Source: Bradyrhizobium erythrophlei
Lineage (GTDB): Bacteria > Pseudomonadota > Alphaproteobacteria > Rhizobiales > Xanthobacteraceae
DNA length: 64,000 bases
Direction: 5' to 3'
NCBI RefSeq assembly: GCF_900142985.1
Contig: NZ_LT670849.1
Span: 6,960,501 to 7,024,500 of the forward strand
The notes under the pieces were generated by a model. The model was not told the DNA's origin. It ran no database searches and worked only from the letters and a program-made list of their open reading frames with translations. Position 1 is the stretch's first letter. Every line of letters starts with the position of its first letter. This document shows, piece after piece, positions 39,437-47,520 of this stretch. A program made the position numbers and the translations under genes.

Positions 39437-39679
39437 ATGTCGAAGACCCTACTGGCACTTGGAGATTTGCGAGCGCGCGCGTTAGCAGAAATTCGGCAGC
39501 AGCCCGGCTGTTCTAGTGTTCGTGACGTCGCCATCAATCGCGTCACCGATGACCGTTCCGAGAGCAATTGGTCGATGTGCGTTGTGCCCGTTGGTAATGC
39601 CGACGCAAACACAGCGGCTCGCGCGGCTATTTATGTCCAGCACGCGCTGCGCCGGAATTACGATCTAATGACGGATTGA
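39437..39679 (+). CDS. Small conserved-looking hypothetical protein, 80 residues
   Basis: MSKTLLALGDLRARALAEIR begins a basic-to-neutral protein with no membrane segment; it ends AIYVQHALRRNYDLMTD. The type (short, alpha-beta, LGDLRARALAEIR) is familiar from Bradyrhizobium islands, but no function is known to me. The ribosome site is AGAAGGGCGA, eight bases before ATG. Directly upstream, around 39340, a frame starting MPALTRRRSS looks like the stub of another island protein cut short by a stop. Confidence 0.6.
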   Translation: MSKTLLALGDLRARALAEIRQQPGCSSVRDVAINRVTDDRSESNWSMCVVPVGNADANTAARAAIYVQHALRRNYDLMTD

Positions 39680-39800
39680 CTGGGGAGGTCTCACCGGCCT
39701 GCACTTCGCTGTAATCCCGAGCCGCAGTAGGCCGACCGGCGAGCGCGCCCCAACATCTTGGACGATTTCCCCAAGCGGCGCTGCGAGTTCATGCTTCCGC

Positions 39801-40043
39801 ATGGCCCGAAAATCCCACCACTTTCCAATGTCAGGCGGCGACCGAAAAGCCTTCTCGAAAGAGCTTCGAAGTCGCGCGCTATGACGCACATCTTTGAGCG
39901 CTCGGCTGAGAAGCGGCGCGAGGGCGGGGCCCTGATCCGCGAGGCCGACGATCTCGCCTGCCAAAGTTGGATGAACGCATGTGGTCGGACGGCGGCCCAT
40001 CGATCCGAGCCCGACCGTTGATCAAGCCATCAACGGCGGCTAG
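39801..40043 (+). pseudogene. Decayed copy A of a small island gene
   Basis: The sequence reads MARKSHHFPMSGGDRKAFSKEL, then loses frame at about 39864-39867 (a missing base), resumes as RAMTHIFERSAEKRREG and ALIREADDLACQSW, loses frame again, and ends DPSPTVDQAINGG before a TAG at 40041. The same protein, with a different lesion, is found at 62855-63266. Several independent frameshifts and the early stop show it is not functional. The parent protein would have a zinc-ribbon-like C-terminal part seen only in the other copy. Confidence 0.7.
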
Positions 40044-40147
40044 TTATTGTCGCCGCTAGCGACCTCATTGATGCGCGCGGGCCCCTCGCGCTAGACAGGG
40101 TAGAGTACGCTCAGTGCAACCCGAGATTCCTGTCGTAAGGGGGAGAA

Positions 40148-41026
40148 ATGAACTGGATCAGCAAGGAGTTTCTGTTCGCCCTATCGGGCGCGCTGCTTAT
40201 TGCGCTGATTGCCATCTGGAGGTCGCCATACCCTCCAGTAACTACGAGCGGAACCGTCGAGACGCATAGGAATAGCCCAGACAATCTTGGAGCGGACAAC
40301 CGATCAGCATCTAATGTTCCTTCGGCGCTTCGCGGCTCGGAATCAGTCAAACTCGACGAGAGCAAAACCGGAGAAAAACCCGGTGAAGATGGCACAGAGT
40401 TTTGGCCAGCTCTCTTCGGATACAAGCTAAAAATAACGGACACAGTTATCGCCGCGTTCACCGCTCTCCTGTTCTGGGCAACTTACTTGCTTTGGCGCGC
40501 CACACAAAGATTGGTGATCGGGGCGGATCAAACATCTGAAAATCAGCTACGCGCCTATGTCTCTATGCGTGGCAAATTCGTTTACGCATTCGACGAAAAA
40601 CGCTACTGCCGCGTTCGATACGACATAGAGAATCTCGGGCAGACGCCGGCCCACAACGTTTGTCACCACGGGGATGTATTGGTTGCTTCCCATCCGCTTC
40701 CGGACGGTTTCGCTTTTCCTAGTCCACTCAAAAAACTGACCAATCCGTTCGTTCTTTTTCCTCGCTTACCTATGGAAGGTACGCAGGTCGCAAGCTCAAT
40801 GTTTTCTCAGAGCGAAATCGCCGCGATAGTAGCCGGAACCGCGCGTATCTATCTATACGGGGAGGTATTTTACGAAGATATTTTCCACAAGAGCGCTAGA
40901 GCCACCCGATTTGCTCTCAGTGTGGTCGCAGATCAGGCCACCTTGCAAAAACTATCGACAAACTATTCAGGGACGGACCTAAAACTTCATTTTGAAACAG
41001 CTCCTATTGGCAACACAGCAACCTAG
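40148..41026 (+). CDS. Membrane protein of unknown function, 292 residues
   Basis: Hydrophobic segments lie near residues 7-24 and 98-117 (KITDTVIAAFTALLFWATYLLW). Between them is a polar linker. The C-terminal domain begins LRAYVSMRGKFVYAF and contains VRYDIENLGQTPAHNV and IYLYGEVFYEDIF. This two-TM plus beta-rich domain is a type I have seen in bradyrhizobial islands without assigned function. The ATG at 40148 follows AAGGGGGAGAA, a strong ribosome site. It lies between a pseudogene and the Ntn-hydrolase-like gene. Confidence 0.7.
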   Translation: MNWISKEFLFALSGALLIALIAIWRSPYPPVTTSGTVETHRNSPDNLGADNRSASNVPSALRGSESVKLDESKTGEKPGEDGTEFWPALFGYKLKITDTVIAAFTALLFWATYLLWRATQRLVIGADQTSENQLRAYVSMRGKFVYAFDEKRYCRVRYDIENLGQTPAHNVCHHGDVLVASHPLPDGFAFPSPLKKLTNPFVLFPRLPMEGTQVASSMFSQSEIAAIVAGTARIYLYGEVFYEDIFHKSARATRFALSVVADQATLQKLSTNYSGTDLKLHFETAPIGNTAT

Positions 41027-41154
41027 TTTCCGACCGCTGAGCCAGACATTCGTATCTCTTGACCAGGGCCAGCCTAATCTGTTGGACCGTCGAGCCCTCG
41101 GTCCTCGGTCAGGAAGCGGTCGGTGATCGGTGGTTCCTCATCGGGTCGCGGTTT

Positions 41155-42069
41155 CTAGAGGTGCTCGCTGGGCCGGGTCGGTAACTTGTTCAACGCTTCT
41201 GTAATCGCCGCTTGATCTGCTTCACTAAGATTTCCGTCCTTACCGGCTCGAAGATTGGCCATGCGCTCCATCATAGAAGGGAAAAGCACAGCCATGAACG
41301 CGGTCATGTCAGTCCCATTGGAGTTGGTTGGCAAAGACAAATGACCTGTTGCCGTCGCTAGTCCTTTGAAGCCCATAAAGTTTGGAGTTAGCTTAAGTGG
41401 CCCGTTGCGGCGGTAAGACCACGCAACCACACAGTCCGGCCCTACCGAATTGTCTTTACCGGCGACCTCAAGATTTATCTTCGCGAACTCTCGCGCTACT
41501 GCAAATGCAGTTATCTTGCCCTTTTCGTGCTTACTTATCAGGCGCAGCAGGGCAATCAACTTTGGGCGTTGCGTGACGATAAACGGCGTACCGCTGCCGG
41601 CTATTCCAATTCGGGTGTACCGCCGTGGCGGCCCCACAGTCTCGTGCCGCTCATTGGATATACGATAGAGTTTTTTCTTTGCGTTGATAATGTCTAATTT
41701 CACGGTGTAGAGTATCGGCTTTTCGGCCACAAACGCTGGGGCCAACACAACATGCGCCGCGTTCCCCATGCCCGGTACGTGGAGCAAGTATTTCAGAATT
41801 TGCCGACTAATGGCTCCGCCCAAAATCTCGAGCGAGCGTTCTAGCGGCTCGTTTCGTCCTCGAAGGACATTGTTCATCCACTCTGATGGCTGCTTTCCTT
41901 TCGGAGTTTTCCCGAGACCAGAATAACCCAACAGCGCGACGTCATCGCCGCGATCGACCCGCAATATCTTGACCGCGTCGTCACTGACCGCCTTCTGTCG
42001 AATGGACAATCTTCGATCTGCGCAGAGCCATATACTCTCACGGCCGATGGCTGCGACTACTAATGTCAT
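41155..42069 (-). CDS. Proteasome/HslV-like Ntn hydrolase, stand-alone
   Basis: A 304-residue protein that appears to be an N-terminal-nucleophile threonine hydrolase. After removal of the initiator Met, the chain begins TLVVAAIG with Thr1, Asp17 in LCADRRLS and Lys33 in DDAVKILRV, the same three positions as in proteasome beta subunits and HslV. LGYSGLGKT and IGIAGSGTPFI resemble the later GxxG and GSG strands of that fold. The start ATG at 42069, preceded by GGCGGGGTG, exposes Thr; a GTG two codons upstream (42075) would hide it. Length is above HslV (about 175) because of a C-terminal region. No ATPase gene (HslU, Mpa, ARC) is nearby. Motif placement is direct observation; activity is inferred. 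Confidence 0.7.
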   Translation of the reverse strand: MTLVVAAIGRESIWLCADRRLSIRQKAVSDDAVKILRVDRGDDVALLGYSGLGKTPKGKQPSEWMNNVLRGRNEPLERSLEILGGAISRQILKYLLHVPGMGNAAHVVLAPAFVAEKPILYTVKLDIINAKKKLYRISNERHETVGPPRRYTRIGIAGSGTPFIVTQRPKLIALLRLISKHEKGKITAFAVAREFAKINLEVAGKDNSVGPDCVVAWSYRRNGPLKLTPNFMGFKGLATATGHLSLPTNSNGTDMTAFMAVLFPSMMERMANLRAGKDGNLSEADQAAITEALNKLPTRPSEHL

Positions 42070-42161
42070 GTTCACCCCGCCTTGTGCTGCGTTTGGCTAG
42101 AACGCCCGTTGTCTGTCTCGCCCTCTCATGTCTCCGAAATGCCCCTCAACATGCAGGTGGC

Positions 42162-42416
42162 TCAGTCGCGACCGGCAGCGTACGAACCAGGATGCAGCGC
42201 ATCATAGGCCATTCCCCAAAGACCTTTGAGAGAGCCCAAAAACAACCAATCCAGGTTGACCTCATGGCGGCGGACGAACGCCAGCATCGTGTCGTCCAAT
42301 TCGATCACCTTGGGAAGCTCAGCGGGCTGCAGCCCTCGCTCGATAGCCAAGAGACTGAGCCGGGCGCGGATAGCGCGGTTCGAATGTCGGGCAGTAGACC
42401 ACTTCTTTAAGCGCAT
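42162..42416 (-). CDS. Small hypothetical protein, 84 residues
   Basis: The C-terminal half, TMLAFVRRHEVNLDWLFLGSLKGL, has the look of a short conserved helical protein I associate with Bradyrhizobium islands, resembling the dimerising tail after Xre-type HTH domains (NLDWLxxGxLKGL). The N-terminal half is basic. A full HTH is not evident, so it may be a degraded Xre-family regulator or a stand-alone small protein. The ATG at 42416 lacks a strong ribosome site. Confidence 0.5.
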   Translation of the reverse strand: MRLKKWSTARHSNRAIRARLSLLAIERGLQPAELPKVIELDDTMLAFVRRHEVNLDWLFLGSLKGLWGMAYDALHPGSYAAGRD

Positions 42417-42558
42417 CGTCCATCCTTACGGGCTGGCGGGTACGCAGGAATTGCGTGTGTCCGCACGGGGCTAGGAGAGGGGTGAGTTTGACCGGAAAGG
42501 GCTGCTCAGAGGCCGGCGGCGCGTCAAAACGAGCAAGGCCCCTGAGGGAGCTGGCGAG

Positions 42559-42693
42559 TCAGGCCAGCTCTAATTCGCGGTCGGAAACCACGGCGGCACC
42601 GCCATCAAGCGACGGCGGGTTATCAACTGACACCGAAAGCGGTGCCAGCCCATCCCGCTCCGCGGCCTTAAAGGCGGCGCGGACTGGCGTCAC
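42559..42693 (-). CDS. Possible very small protein, 44 residues
   Basis: A GTG-initiated frame reads TPVRAAFKAAERDGLAPLSV then DNPPSLDGGAAVVSDRELELA. The composition is protein-like and better than that of the overlapping plus-strand frame at 42455-42706. No ribosome site is clear and no family is known. An in-frame TGA just upstream sets the limit. Reported with low confidence. Confidence 0.3.
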   Translation of the reverse strand: MTPVRAAFKAAERDGLAPLSVSVDNPPSLDGGAAVVSDRELELA

Positions 42694-42836
42694 GGATCAG
42701 GGATGAAAGATTTGTGGTACGCTGGGAATCAGCTCGGGCCATCGGGTCACTCTGTGGTTCGTGTTAGAGCCGGGTGGAAGTTAGCGCTTCCCCCGGCTTG
42801 CCCAGAGTGATGACACACCTTCAGACGCTTGCATAA

Positions 42837-42849
42837 CCAAGTAATTTGG
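42837..42849. promoter_or_regulatory. Possible CCAA-type operator, upstream copy
   Basis: CCAAGTAATTTGG is an imperfect palindrome close in form to the perfect one at 42939-42953. The two lie about 100 bases apart, both upstream of the 42981 gene, as with paired repressor sites. Confidence 0.3.
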
Positions 42850-42938
42850 ATTGGTCGGGATCGGGCATGCAAAATCCAAAAAAGTTGGATTTGCATCTCG
42901 CCATTTCCGCGTAACGCATGAAGATGAATGAGCGGTGA

Positions 42939-42953
42939 TCCAAATTATTTGGA
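42939..42953. promoter_or_regulatory. Perfect palindrome TCCAAATTATTTGGA, probable operator
   Basis: A 7+1+7 perfect inverted repeat ends 27 bases before the ATG of the small gene at 42981, where a promoter would be. Similar CCAAAT/ATTTGG pairs occur at 42837-42849 and 51343-51361 inside the island. This suggests a shared phage-type regulator, which is not identified. Confidence 0.4.
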
Positions 42954-42980
42954 CGCAAGAATATTTTAGGATGAGATATT

Positions 42981-43169
42981 ATGGACGAGCCAAAAATCAG
43001 GCTGTACCCCGACGGCAAGCCCGACAGCGTCGTCGCGTGGAATTGGGAGTTGCTCTTGAACGGCAAGAAGATTGCCGGCGGCAACTCTCCGGGCACCCAA
43101 GACATCGCTTTCGCGGCTGCGAGAGCCGCGCTCGTCAAGGAACAGGCGCGTAGGGCTAAGCGGGACTGA
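42981..43169 (+). CDS. Small hypothetical protein, 62 residues
   Basis: MDEPKIRLYPDGKPDSVVAW begins a protein with NWELLLNGKKIAGGN in the middle and a basic helical end (AARAALVKEQARRAKRD). It reads like a small beta-strand domain followed by one helix; no family is recognised. The ribosome site AGGATGAG stands eight bases before ATG. The palindromic operator just upstream suggests controlled expression. It is convergent with the TPR gene. Confidence 0.6.
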   Translation: MDEPKIRLYPDGKPDSVVAWNWELLLNGKKIAGGNSPGTQDIAFAAARAALVKEQARRAKRD

Positions 43170-43248
43170 CGCGTATTGATAACCGCTTATCCCCCTATTG
43201 CGACCGAACAGCGGACGTGGCGAGAGTACCGCTATGGGAAGCAGAATC

Positions 43249-44544
43249 TCATTTCCGTGGCCTCTCACCGGCGATGTGCTGTCTAAGTCTCGTGAAGGCA
43301 ATCCCAAGACTCCCCCTCGCAAGAGCCCTATCGACCGCCCCGAGGAGGACGAGGGGTCTTTCCGTAAGCGCTGCGCGATAGGCTACGATCGCCTCTTGGA
43401 GCCGAGCGGTGCCGCTCTCTTGATCTCCAAGCGATAGGAGCGCGTCGCCGAGGAGGTGCTGCGTCGCGGCCCAATCGAACGGCATCCGCTCGCGGGTCAT
43501 TTCTGTAAGTGCAGCGCGATGGGCCGCAACCGCCTCTTCGAGCCGCGCGGTGCTGTTCTCTTCGTCACCGAGCAATCTGAGCGCACTGCCGAGACTGTTC
43601 TGCGTCGCGGCCCAATCGAGCGGCACCCGCTCGCGGGTCATTTCTGTAAGTGCAGCGCGATGGGCGGCAACCGCCTCTTCGAGCGAGCCAAGCCTCCTAA
43701 GCGCGGTGCCGAGATTGTTCTGTGCGTTGGCCCAATCGAGTGGCAGGCGCTCCCGAGGTGTCAGATCGATGATGCGCCGATATCGCTCGATTGCAAGACG
43801 CAGAGGTTTGTCGTCGTCGCCATAGCTCAGACGGAAGTGCAGCGGCTGGTCGTCGTAGCCCCAGCTCAGACGTAAGAGCGCGTCAGCCTCCTTGTTGAGG
43901 TAATGCAAACGCCCATCCTGCTCGATGATACTAGGCGGAAACACCGCGGCTACATCCGCGAAGTGCTTTGCCGCCTCCTTGTACCGCAATCGCGTCATTG
44001 CGATATCACCACGCTCGCCTGATGTTCGGGCGACATTGGCGGCGAAACGATCGAGAGCCCGTCTCTGCTCTGTTTCGACGTTAGCGAGCAGAAGGTCCGC
44101 CCGAGCAAGATCGCCCGCGTCGATGGCCTTCCGGGCGTCAGACTTCAAGGCAACAATAGAAGGGTTATCGCCTAGATCATCGGATGCTGCCTTCCGAAGC
44201 GCTTTGAAGCGCTCAGCGATTTCCACGAGCTTCGCGCTCAGAAGCTCTGTCGGGACATTCACCTCGCCGACGATCTCAAGCGCCGCCCGGACTTGCCGCT
44301 CACCAACGTCGAGCTTTCCCTGAAGCTCAGCAACGATCTTTTTATTTGCTTCGGACAGATCATGGGCTTGTCGGACAAGAGCCTCCAGCTGTTCTGGAGG
44401 AATCCCGATATTGATCGTCGAGTTGCTGACATTGCCGCCGATGGCGACGCCACCCTCCGCTTTGATTTGCTGGGCAACGATCGGCACGTTTGGAGCGACA
44501 AACAACATTGTAAGCGCGGCGAGCAAAGTTGAGGAGCGGACCAT
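43249..44544 (-). CDS. Exported TPR protein with N-terminal GGVAIGGNV motif
   Basis: A protein of about 431 residues with a signal peptide (MVRSSTLLAALTMLFVAP, cut near AQQ), so probably periplasmic. Directly after it comes GGVAIGGNV (31-39) and then STINIGIPPEQLEALV, a predicted coiled coil to about residue 100, and a TPR array. At least three repeats share LDWAxxQxxLGxALxxLG and EAVAAHRAALTE. The TPR units are nearly identical at DNA level with a 141-base period, a sign of recent expansion. It overlaps or closely follows the 44555-44797 gene, whose product carries the same GGVAIGGNV motif. An in-frame start at 44568 is the alternative. Function unknown; protein-protein interaction is likely. 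Confidence 0.75.
   Translation of the reverse strand: MVRSSTLLAALTMLFVAPNVPIVAQQIKAEGGVAIGGNVSNSTINIGIPPEQLEALVRQAHDLSEANKKIVAELQGKLDVGERQVRAALEIVGEVNVPTELLSAKLVEIAERFKALRKAASDDLGDNPSIVALKSDARKAIDAGDLARADLLLANVETEQRRALDRFAANVARTSGERGDIAMTRLRYKEAAKHFADVAAVFPPSIIEQDGRLHYLNKEADALLRLSWGYDDQPLHFRLSYGDDDKPLRLAIERYRRIIDLTPRERLPLDWANAQNNLGTALRRLGSLEEAVAAHRAALTEMTRERVPLDWAATQNSLGSALRLLGDEENSTARLEEAVAAHRAALTEMTRERMPFDWAATQHLLGDALLSLGDQESGTARLQEAIVAYRAALTERPLVLLGAVDRALARGSLGIAFTRLRQHIAGERPRK
43459..43740. repeat. Two tandem 141-base coding repeats in the TPR gene
   Basis: Units starting at 43459 and 43600 begin with the same CTGCGTCGCGGCCCAATCGA and share the run from CGCTCGCGGGTC through GTAAGTGCAGCGCGATGGG. 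They encode two 47-residue TPR units. Near-identity at synonymous sites points to recent duplication or gene conversion. Confidence 0.7.
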
Positions 44545-44554
44545 GAACGGCTTC

Positions 44555-44797
44555 TCACTTTGACTCATTCGGACAATCTGAACCGGAGGTGGCTCCCGAA
44601 ATGGTCGCGCCGGTTACATTGCCGCCAATTGCAACACCCCCACAATTCGCCCGGACGCTCGGCCGATCCATCGATTTAGGGGGAGTCAAATAGACAAAAA
44701 CAGTCCATGCCCCCGCCGCCAGGACAACGAACCCGCCCCCAAGCCAAGCCAGGACCTCGCGGTTAGTCTTCTGGCGGAGGAATTGCCAAATCGGCAT
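44555..44797 (-). CDS. Single-TM small protein with GGVAIGGNV motif
   Basis: An 80-residue protein with a basic N-terminus (FLRQKTNREV), one membrane segment (about residues 17-37), and a C-terminal tail expected outside the cytoplasm. The tail holds NCGGVAIGGNV (motif at 53-61), then TGATISGATSG, and two Cys (52 and 75) that could form a disulfide. The same nine-residue motif follows the signal peptide of the next gene's product, and both motifs should face the periplasm. The stop at 44555 lies 11 bases before the preferred start of the TPR gene (14 bases overlap with the longer start), so they form one operon. Not recognised as any known system. Confidence 0.65.
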   Translation of the reverse strand: MPIWQFLRQKTNREVLAWLGGGFVVLAAGAWTVFVYLTPPKSMDRPSVRANCGGVAIGGNVTGATISGATSGSDCPNESK

Positions 44798-44944
44798 AAT
44801 CTATCCCACGCGAAGGAGATAGAAACTCTACCCCCGATTGCGCCGTCTGGCAATTCGAGGGTCTGCTCCGAGTCATTCGCGACCGAATTGATCTGTCCGC
44901 GTCACGTCCGCTTTACCCCCGGCAGCGACCGGACGGCAGACTTG

Positions 44945-46459
44945 CTAACCAGCCACCCCCGCACTCGCCTCAACCCAGCCGATGCCCAGCAACGGCTTGC
45001 TGTCCTCAGCCGTCATTGCCACCAATCCGTCGGACGGCACCAGCACCTGACGCCCGGACATGAGATGCAGCGTCCCCGCACCACCGGGCGGTGCTTTGAG
45101 CGTCACCGCGAAGGTTGTCGGATCGTTTGGGTTGACGGGCGGGGCATTCGTTTTCTCAGCCTCAAGCCGGGCGTACTCGATAATCCCCGGTTCGGCCTGC
45201 ACCATCAGTTCGCTAAGCGCCCACACCAGCGCGTCAACGTGATCAGGCGAATACCCTGCCCGCCCGCGATCAAAGTCGCTTGTAAACGCTGACATCCGAT
45301 CCTCAAGCATGGGAAACGTGCCAACGTGATGGACGCGGCGCTGTTCATACAGGGCCGCGATGGGTTCTGCGCGGACGGCCTTGCCGCGGCTGGCATGCAC
45401 GGCCTTGTAGCTGACGTTGGGATCAACCATTCGCACCGTAGCCTCAACCAGCGCGCCGCCGTTGTTGACCTCAGCGATGACGCGATCAGCATGGTGACGA
45501 TGGTAGGCCTTTATGGCCTCACGCGCCCAACTATCAGGCGAAAACTTGCCGCTGTAGTCCGCGATCACGTAGGCATGGCCGTCATCAGCACGGCCGGCAA
45601 CAATGATGCCGGTCTCGTCGCTGTTTTCGTTATTGCTGACGGCGGGATCAATCGCGACCACGACGCGGCGTATCGTCGGCAGCGCCGTTGGTGCGATGCG
45701 CGCAGCCTCGATATCGGAAAGCTTCCACAATGCGCCCGGCGTATCTTCAAGTAGCTCAGCATCAAGCTCTTGCCTGCCTAGCCGGGTGCCACTGTAGCGT
45801 GCCATGATGCTAGCGACGAAAGTCGGGGCCAGGTTGGCGACATTGTCAGCCGTGCGACCGCGCGTTACGTGAGTTCGCGGATCAGCGATGATTGTTTTGA
45901 GCAGCTTAGTCGGCTTCGGCGTGGTGGTGATCAGTGCACGCGGCTGTGTGCCGAGCCGTAAGCCGAATTGCAGTTGATCCCAGACTTCTTGCGCCAACGC
46001 AAACTTGGCGAGTTCATCAACCCAAGCGCCATCATGTTCAGGGCCTCTGAGCTGATCAGGGTCAGTGGCATTGTAGATCATCGCGATGGCCCCATTCGGC
46101 CACGTCAACCTATCCTTCGAACTTTCATAGGTGGGCATGAAGCTTTTCGGATGAACCTGCAGGAGACCTGACCCCTCCCCCGGCCCCTTGCCGTCACCGA
46201 CCATGACGTCACGCGCATCAGCCGCAGTCTCCGCTACCAGCGCGATATGACGACACCGGCCCGCCGCCAATGGCGTGGTGCCGCACATCATCGAGCGCAC
46301 CCATTCCGCCCCGGTACGGGTTTTGCCGAAACCACGGCCGGCGAGGATCAGCCAGTTAGCCCAATCGCCAACCGGCTCAAGCTGATTTGGTCGCGCAATG
46401 TGCCGCCAGTCGAATTTAGATGTTTCGACGAAGTGGCGGGCGATGTCAGCGATGCTCAT
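44945..46459 (-). CDS. Phage terminase large subunit
   Basis: The 504-residue packaging motor and nuclease of a tailed phage. The ATPase has Walker A AGRGFGKTRTG (40-50) and a Walker B-like stretch DGAWVDELAKF. The C-terminal nuclease domain contains VVVAIDPAVSNNENSDETGI with acidic metal ligands and ends with SPDHVDALVWALSEL. It resembles the Terminase_6/DNA-packaging type seen in HK97-like phages. It overlaps the small-subunit-like gene by four bases. No portal gene follows: the next gene downstream is the GGVAIGGNV pair. The motor looks intact, but its capsid is missing here. Confidence 0.9.
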   Translation of the reverse strand: MSIADIARHFVETSKFDWRHIARPNQLEPVGDWANWLILAGRGFGKTRTGAEWVRSMMCGTTPLAAGRCRHIALVAETAADARDVMVGDGKGPGEGSGLLQVHPKSFMPTYESSKDRLTWPNGAIAMIYNATDPDQLRGPEHDGAWVDELAKFALAQEVWDQLQFGLRLGTQPRALITTTPKPTKLLKTIIADPRTHVTRGRTADNVANLAPTFVASIMARYSGTRLGRQELDAELLEDTPGALWKLSDIEAARIAPTALPTIRRVVVAIDPAVSNNENSDETGIIVAGRADDGHAYVIADYSGKFSPDSWAREAIKAYHRHHADRVIAEVNNGGALVEATVRMVDPNVSYKAVHASRGKAVRAEPIAALYEQRRVHHVGTFPMLEDRMSAFTSDFDRGRAGYSPDHVDALVWALSELMVQAEPGIIEYARLEAEKTNAPPVNPNDPTTFAVTLKAPPGGAGTLHLMSGRQVLVPSDGLVAMTAEDSKPLLGIGWVEASAGVAG

Positions 46460-47037
46460 GCAGCGGCCTCATGATCGAGGACCGGAGACGCCGTGATCAT
46501 GGGCGGGGCCACGCCGTTGCTAACACCCTCAAGCGCACGCAGGACATCAATGCGTGCCGCCGGATGGTTTGCCAGAGCTGCGAGGATTGCGTTTTGGATC
46601 AGCCAATAGTCCGGGCTGTTATAAAAATTGTTTTGAATGTTGAATGAGTGGGCTTTGAGCTGTTCAGCGGCATGCCCGATCATCTCGAAATATTTTCGGG
46701 CGTGGCCGGTCCACTGTGCAGCGGCCTGATGATCGTTGTCCGCGATGCAGCAATCTCGGTAAAAAAGGACCTTGCCAAGATCGGCACGCACGTTCGCCAA
46801 CCAGCCTTCAGAAGTCTCAAGGCGTAGGGCTTCCAATTCCTCCGGCTTGACCTTCCAGTCACGGGCCTGAACCGCGAGAAACATCTCCGGCGCGTCGCGT
46901 AGAAGCTTTTTCTTGTGGCGATGCAGAGCATCAATCGACACACCGAAGCGCTTACCCAGCTTGCGCAAGGCTACGCGACGCGCCAGCCCGCTTTCGATGG
47001 CGGGCCGGTCAGGGTGCTTATCGATAGTCGATTTCAT
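46456..47037 (-). CDS. Terminase small subunit-like protein
   Basis: A 193-residue protein placed directly before the large terminase with an ATGA overlap, the usual place of the DNA-recognition subunit. An N-terminal HTH-like region reads KLGKRFGVSIDALHRHKKK. A helical middle follows, with WTGHARKYFEMIGHAAEQL. The start at 47037 (MKSTIDKHPDRP) is preferred over 47157, since the upstream residues are not protein-like. Sequence similarity to known TerS proteins is weak by eye, so the call rests on position and HTH. Confidence 0.7.
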   Translation of the reverse strand: MKSTIDKHPDRPAIESGLARRVALRKLGKRFGVSIDALHRHKKKLLRDAPEMFLAVQARDWKVKPEELEALRLETSEGWLANVRADLGKVLFYRDCCIADNDHQAAAQWTGHARKYFEMIGHAAEQLKAHSFNIQNNFYNSPDYWLIQNAILAALANHPAARIDVLRALEGVSNGVAPPMITASPVLDHEAAA

Positions 47038-47128
47038 TGCTGGCTTTCGAAAATGTGGACCTGACCACCAACAACCACGAAAGTGGTCAGGCCTCCTCTC
47101 CCTCAACGCGTTGTGGAGCAACCGCGCG

Positions 47129-47320
47129 CTACGGAACGTGTGTGCTATTCGCCGCAATTTGGATTTGCCAACCCGCCGCTAGCATTGAGATCAAAAAAGA
47201 GGCCGGGACATTGATCAGTCCCGTCACGTCCGGCGTCAGCGTGGTGCTATCCGGCAGTTGCACCACCGTGGGCACTCCCAAGCCGGTCCCCATTTTCATC
47301 GGAATTGTCGTCTGTGACAT
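47129..47320 (-). CDS. Small phage-module protein A, 63 residues
   Basis: MSQTTIPMKMGTGLGVPTVV begins a protein with LINVPASFLISMLAAGWQIQ near the end. The AAGGAAACACG ribosome site is well placed before the ATG at 47320. The VPA-x-x-ISMLxAGW segment recurs in the next two genes (VPAEHVISMMKAGY and VPASMVPAMMARGY), so the three are related or share a short domain. Probably a minor phage protein; unknown function. Confidence 0.6.
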   Translation of the reverse strand: MSQTTIPMKMGTGLGVPTVVQLPDSTTLTPDVTGLINVPASFLISMLAAGWQIQIAANSTHVP

Positions 47321-47339
47321 CGTGTTTCCTTTTTTCGGT

Positions 47340-47498
47340 TTAGGCGTCGGACGTCGTGTGCACGTATCCCGCCTTCATCATGGATATGACGTGTTCGGCG
47401 GGGACCATCACGACGCCGTTGTGATCGGGCTTGATCACGCACTCGCTATCAAGCGATCCATCCGCGCGCTGCATCGCCACCAGAGTTTTGTTTGGCAT
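47340..47498 (-). CDS. Small phage-module protein B, 52 residues
   Basis: MPNKTLVAMQRADGSLDSEC begins this 52-residue protein; VVMVPAEHVISMMKAGYVHT is close to its end. It lies 19 bases before gene A and 22 bases after gene C in the same direction. The shared VPA...MM-AGY segment with its neighbours and the regular spacing support that it is real despite its size. Confidence 0.55.
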   Translation of the reverse strand: MPNKTLVAMQRADGSLDSECVIKPDHNGVVMVPAEHVISMMKAGYVHTTSDA

Positions 47499-47520
47499 CG
47501 ATCCCCGCAGCATTGCTGGC

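Noticed and set aside
42455..42706. An 83-residue plus frame
   Set aside because: Low-complexity Ser/Ala/Arg sequence; the minus strand reads more naturally, though only as a very small protein.
43459..43740. Possible CRISPR-like regular repeats
   Set aside because: The two 141-base units are in frame and encode TPR motifs; there are no short repeats with unique spacers.
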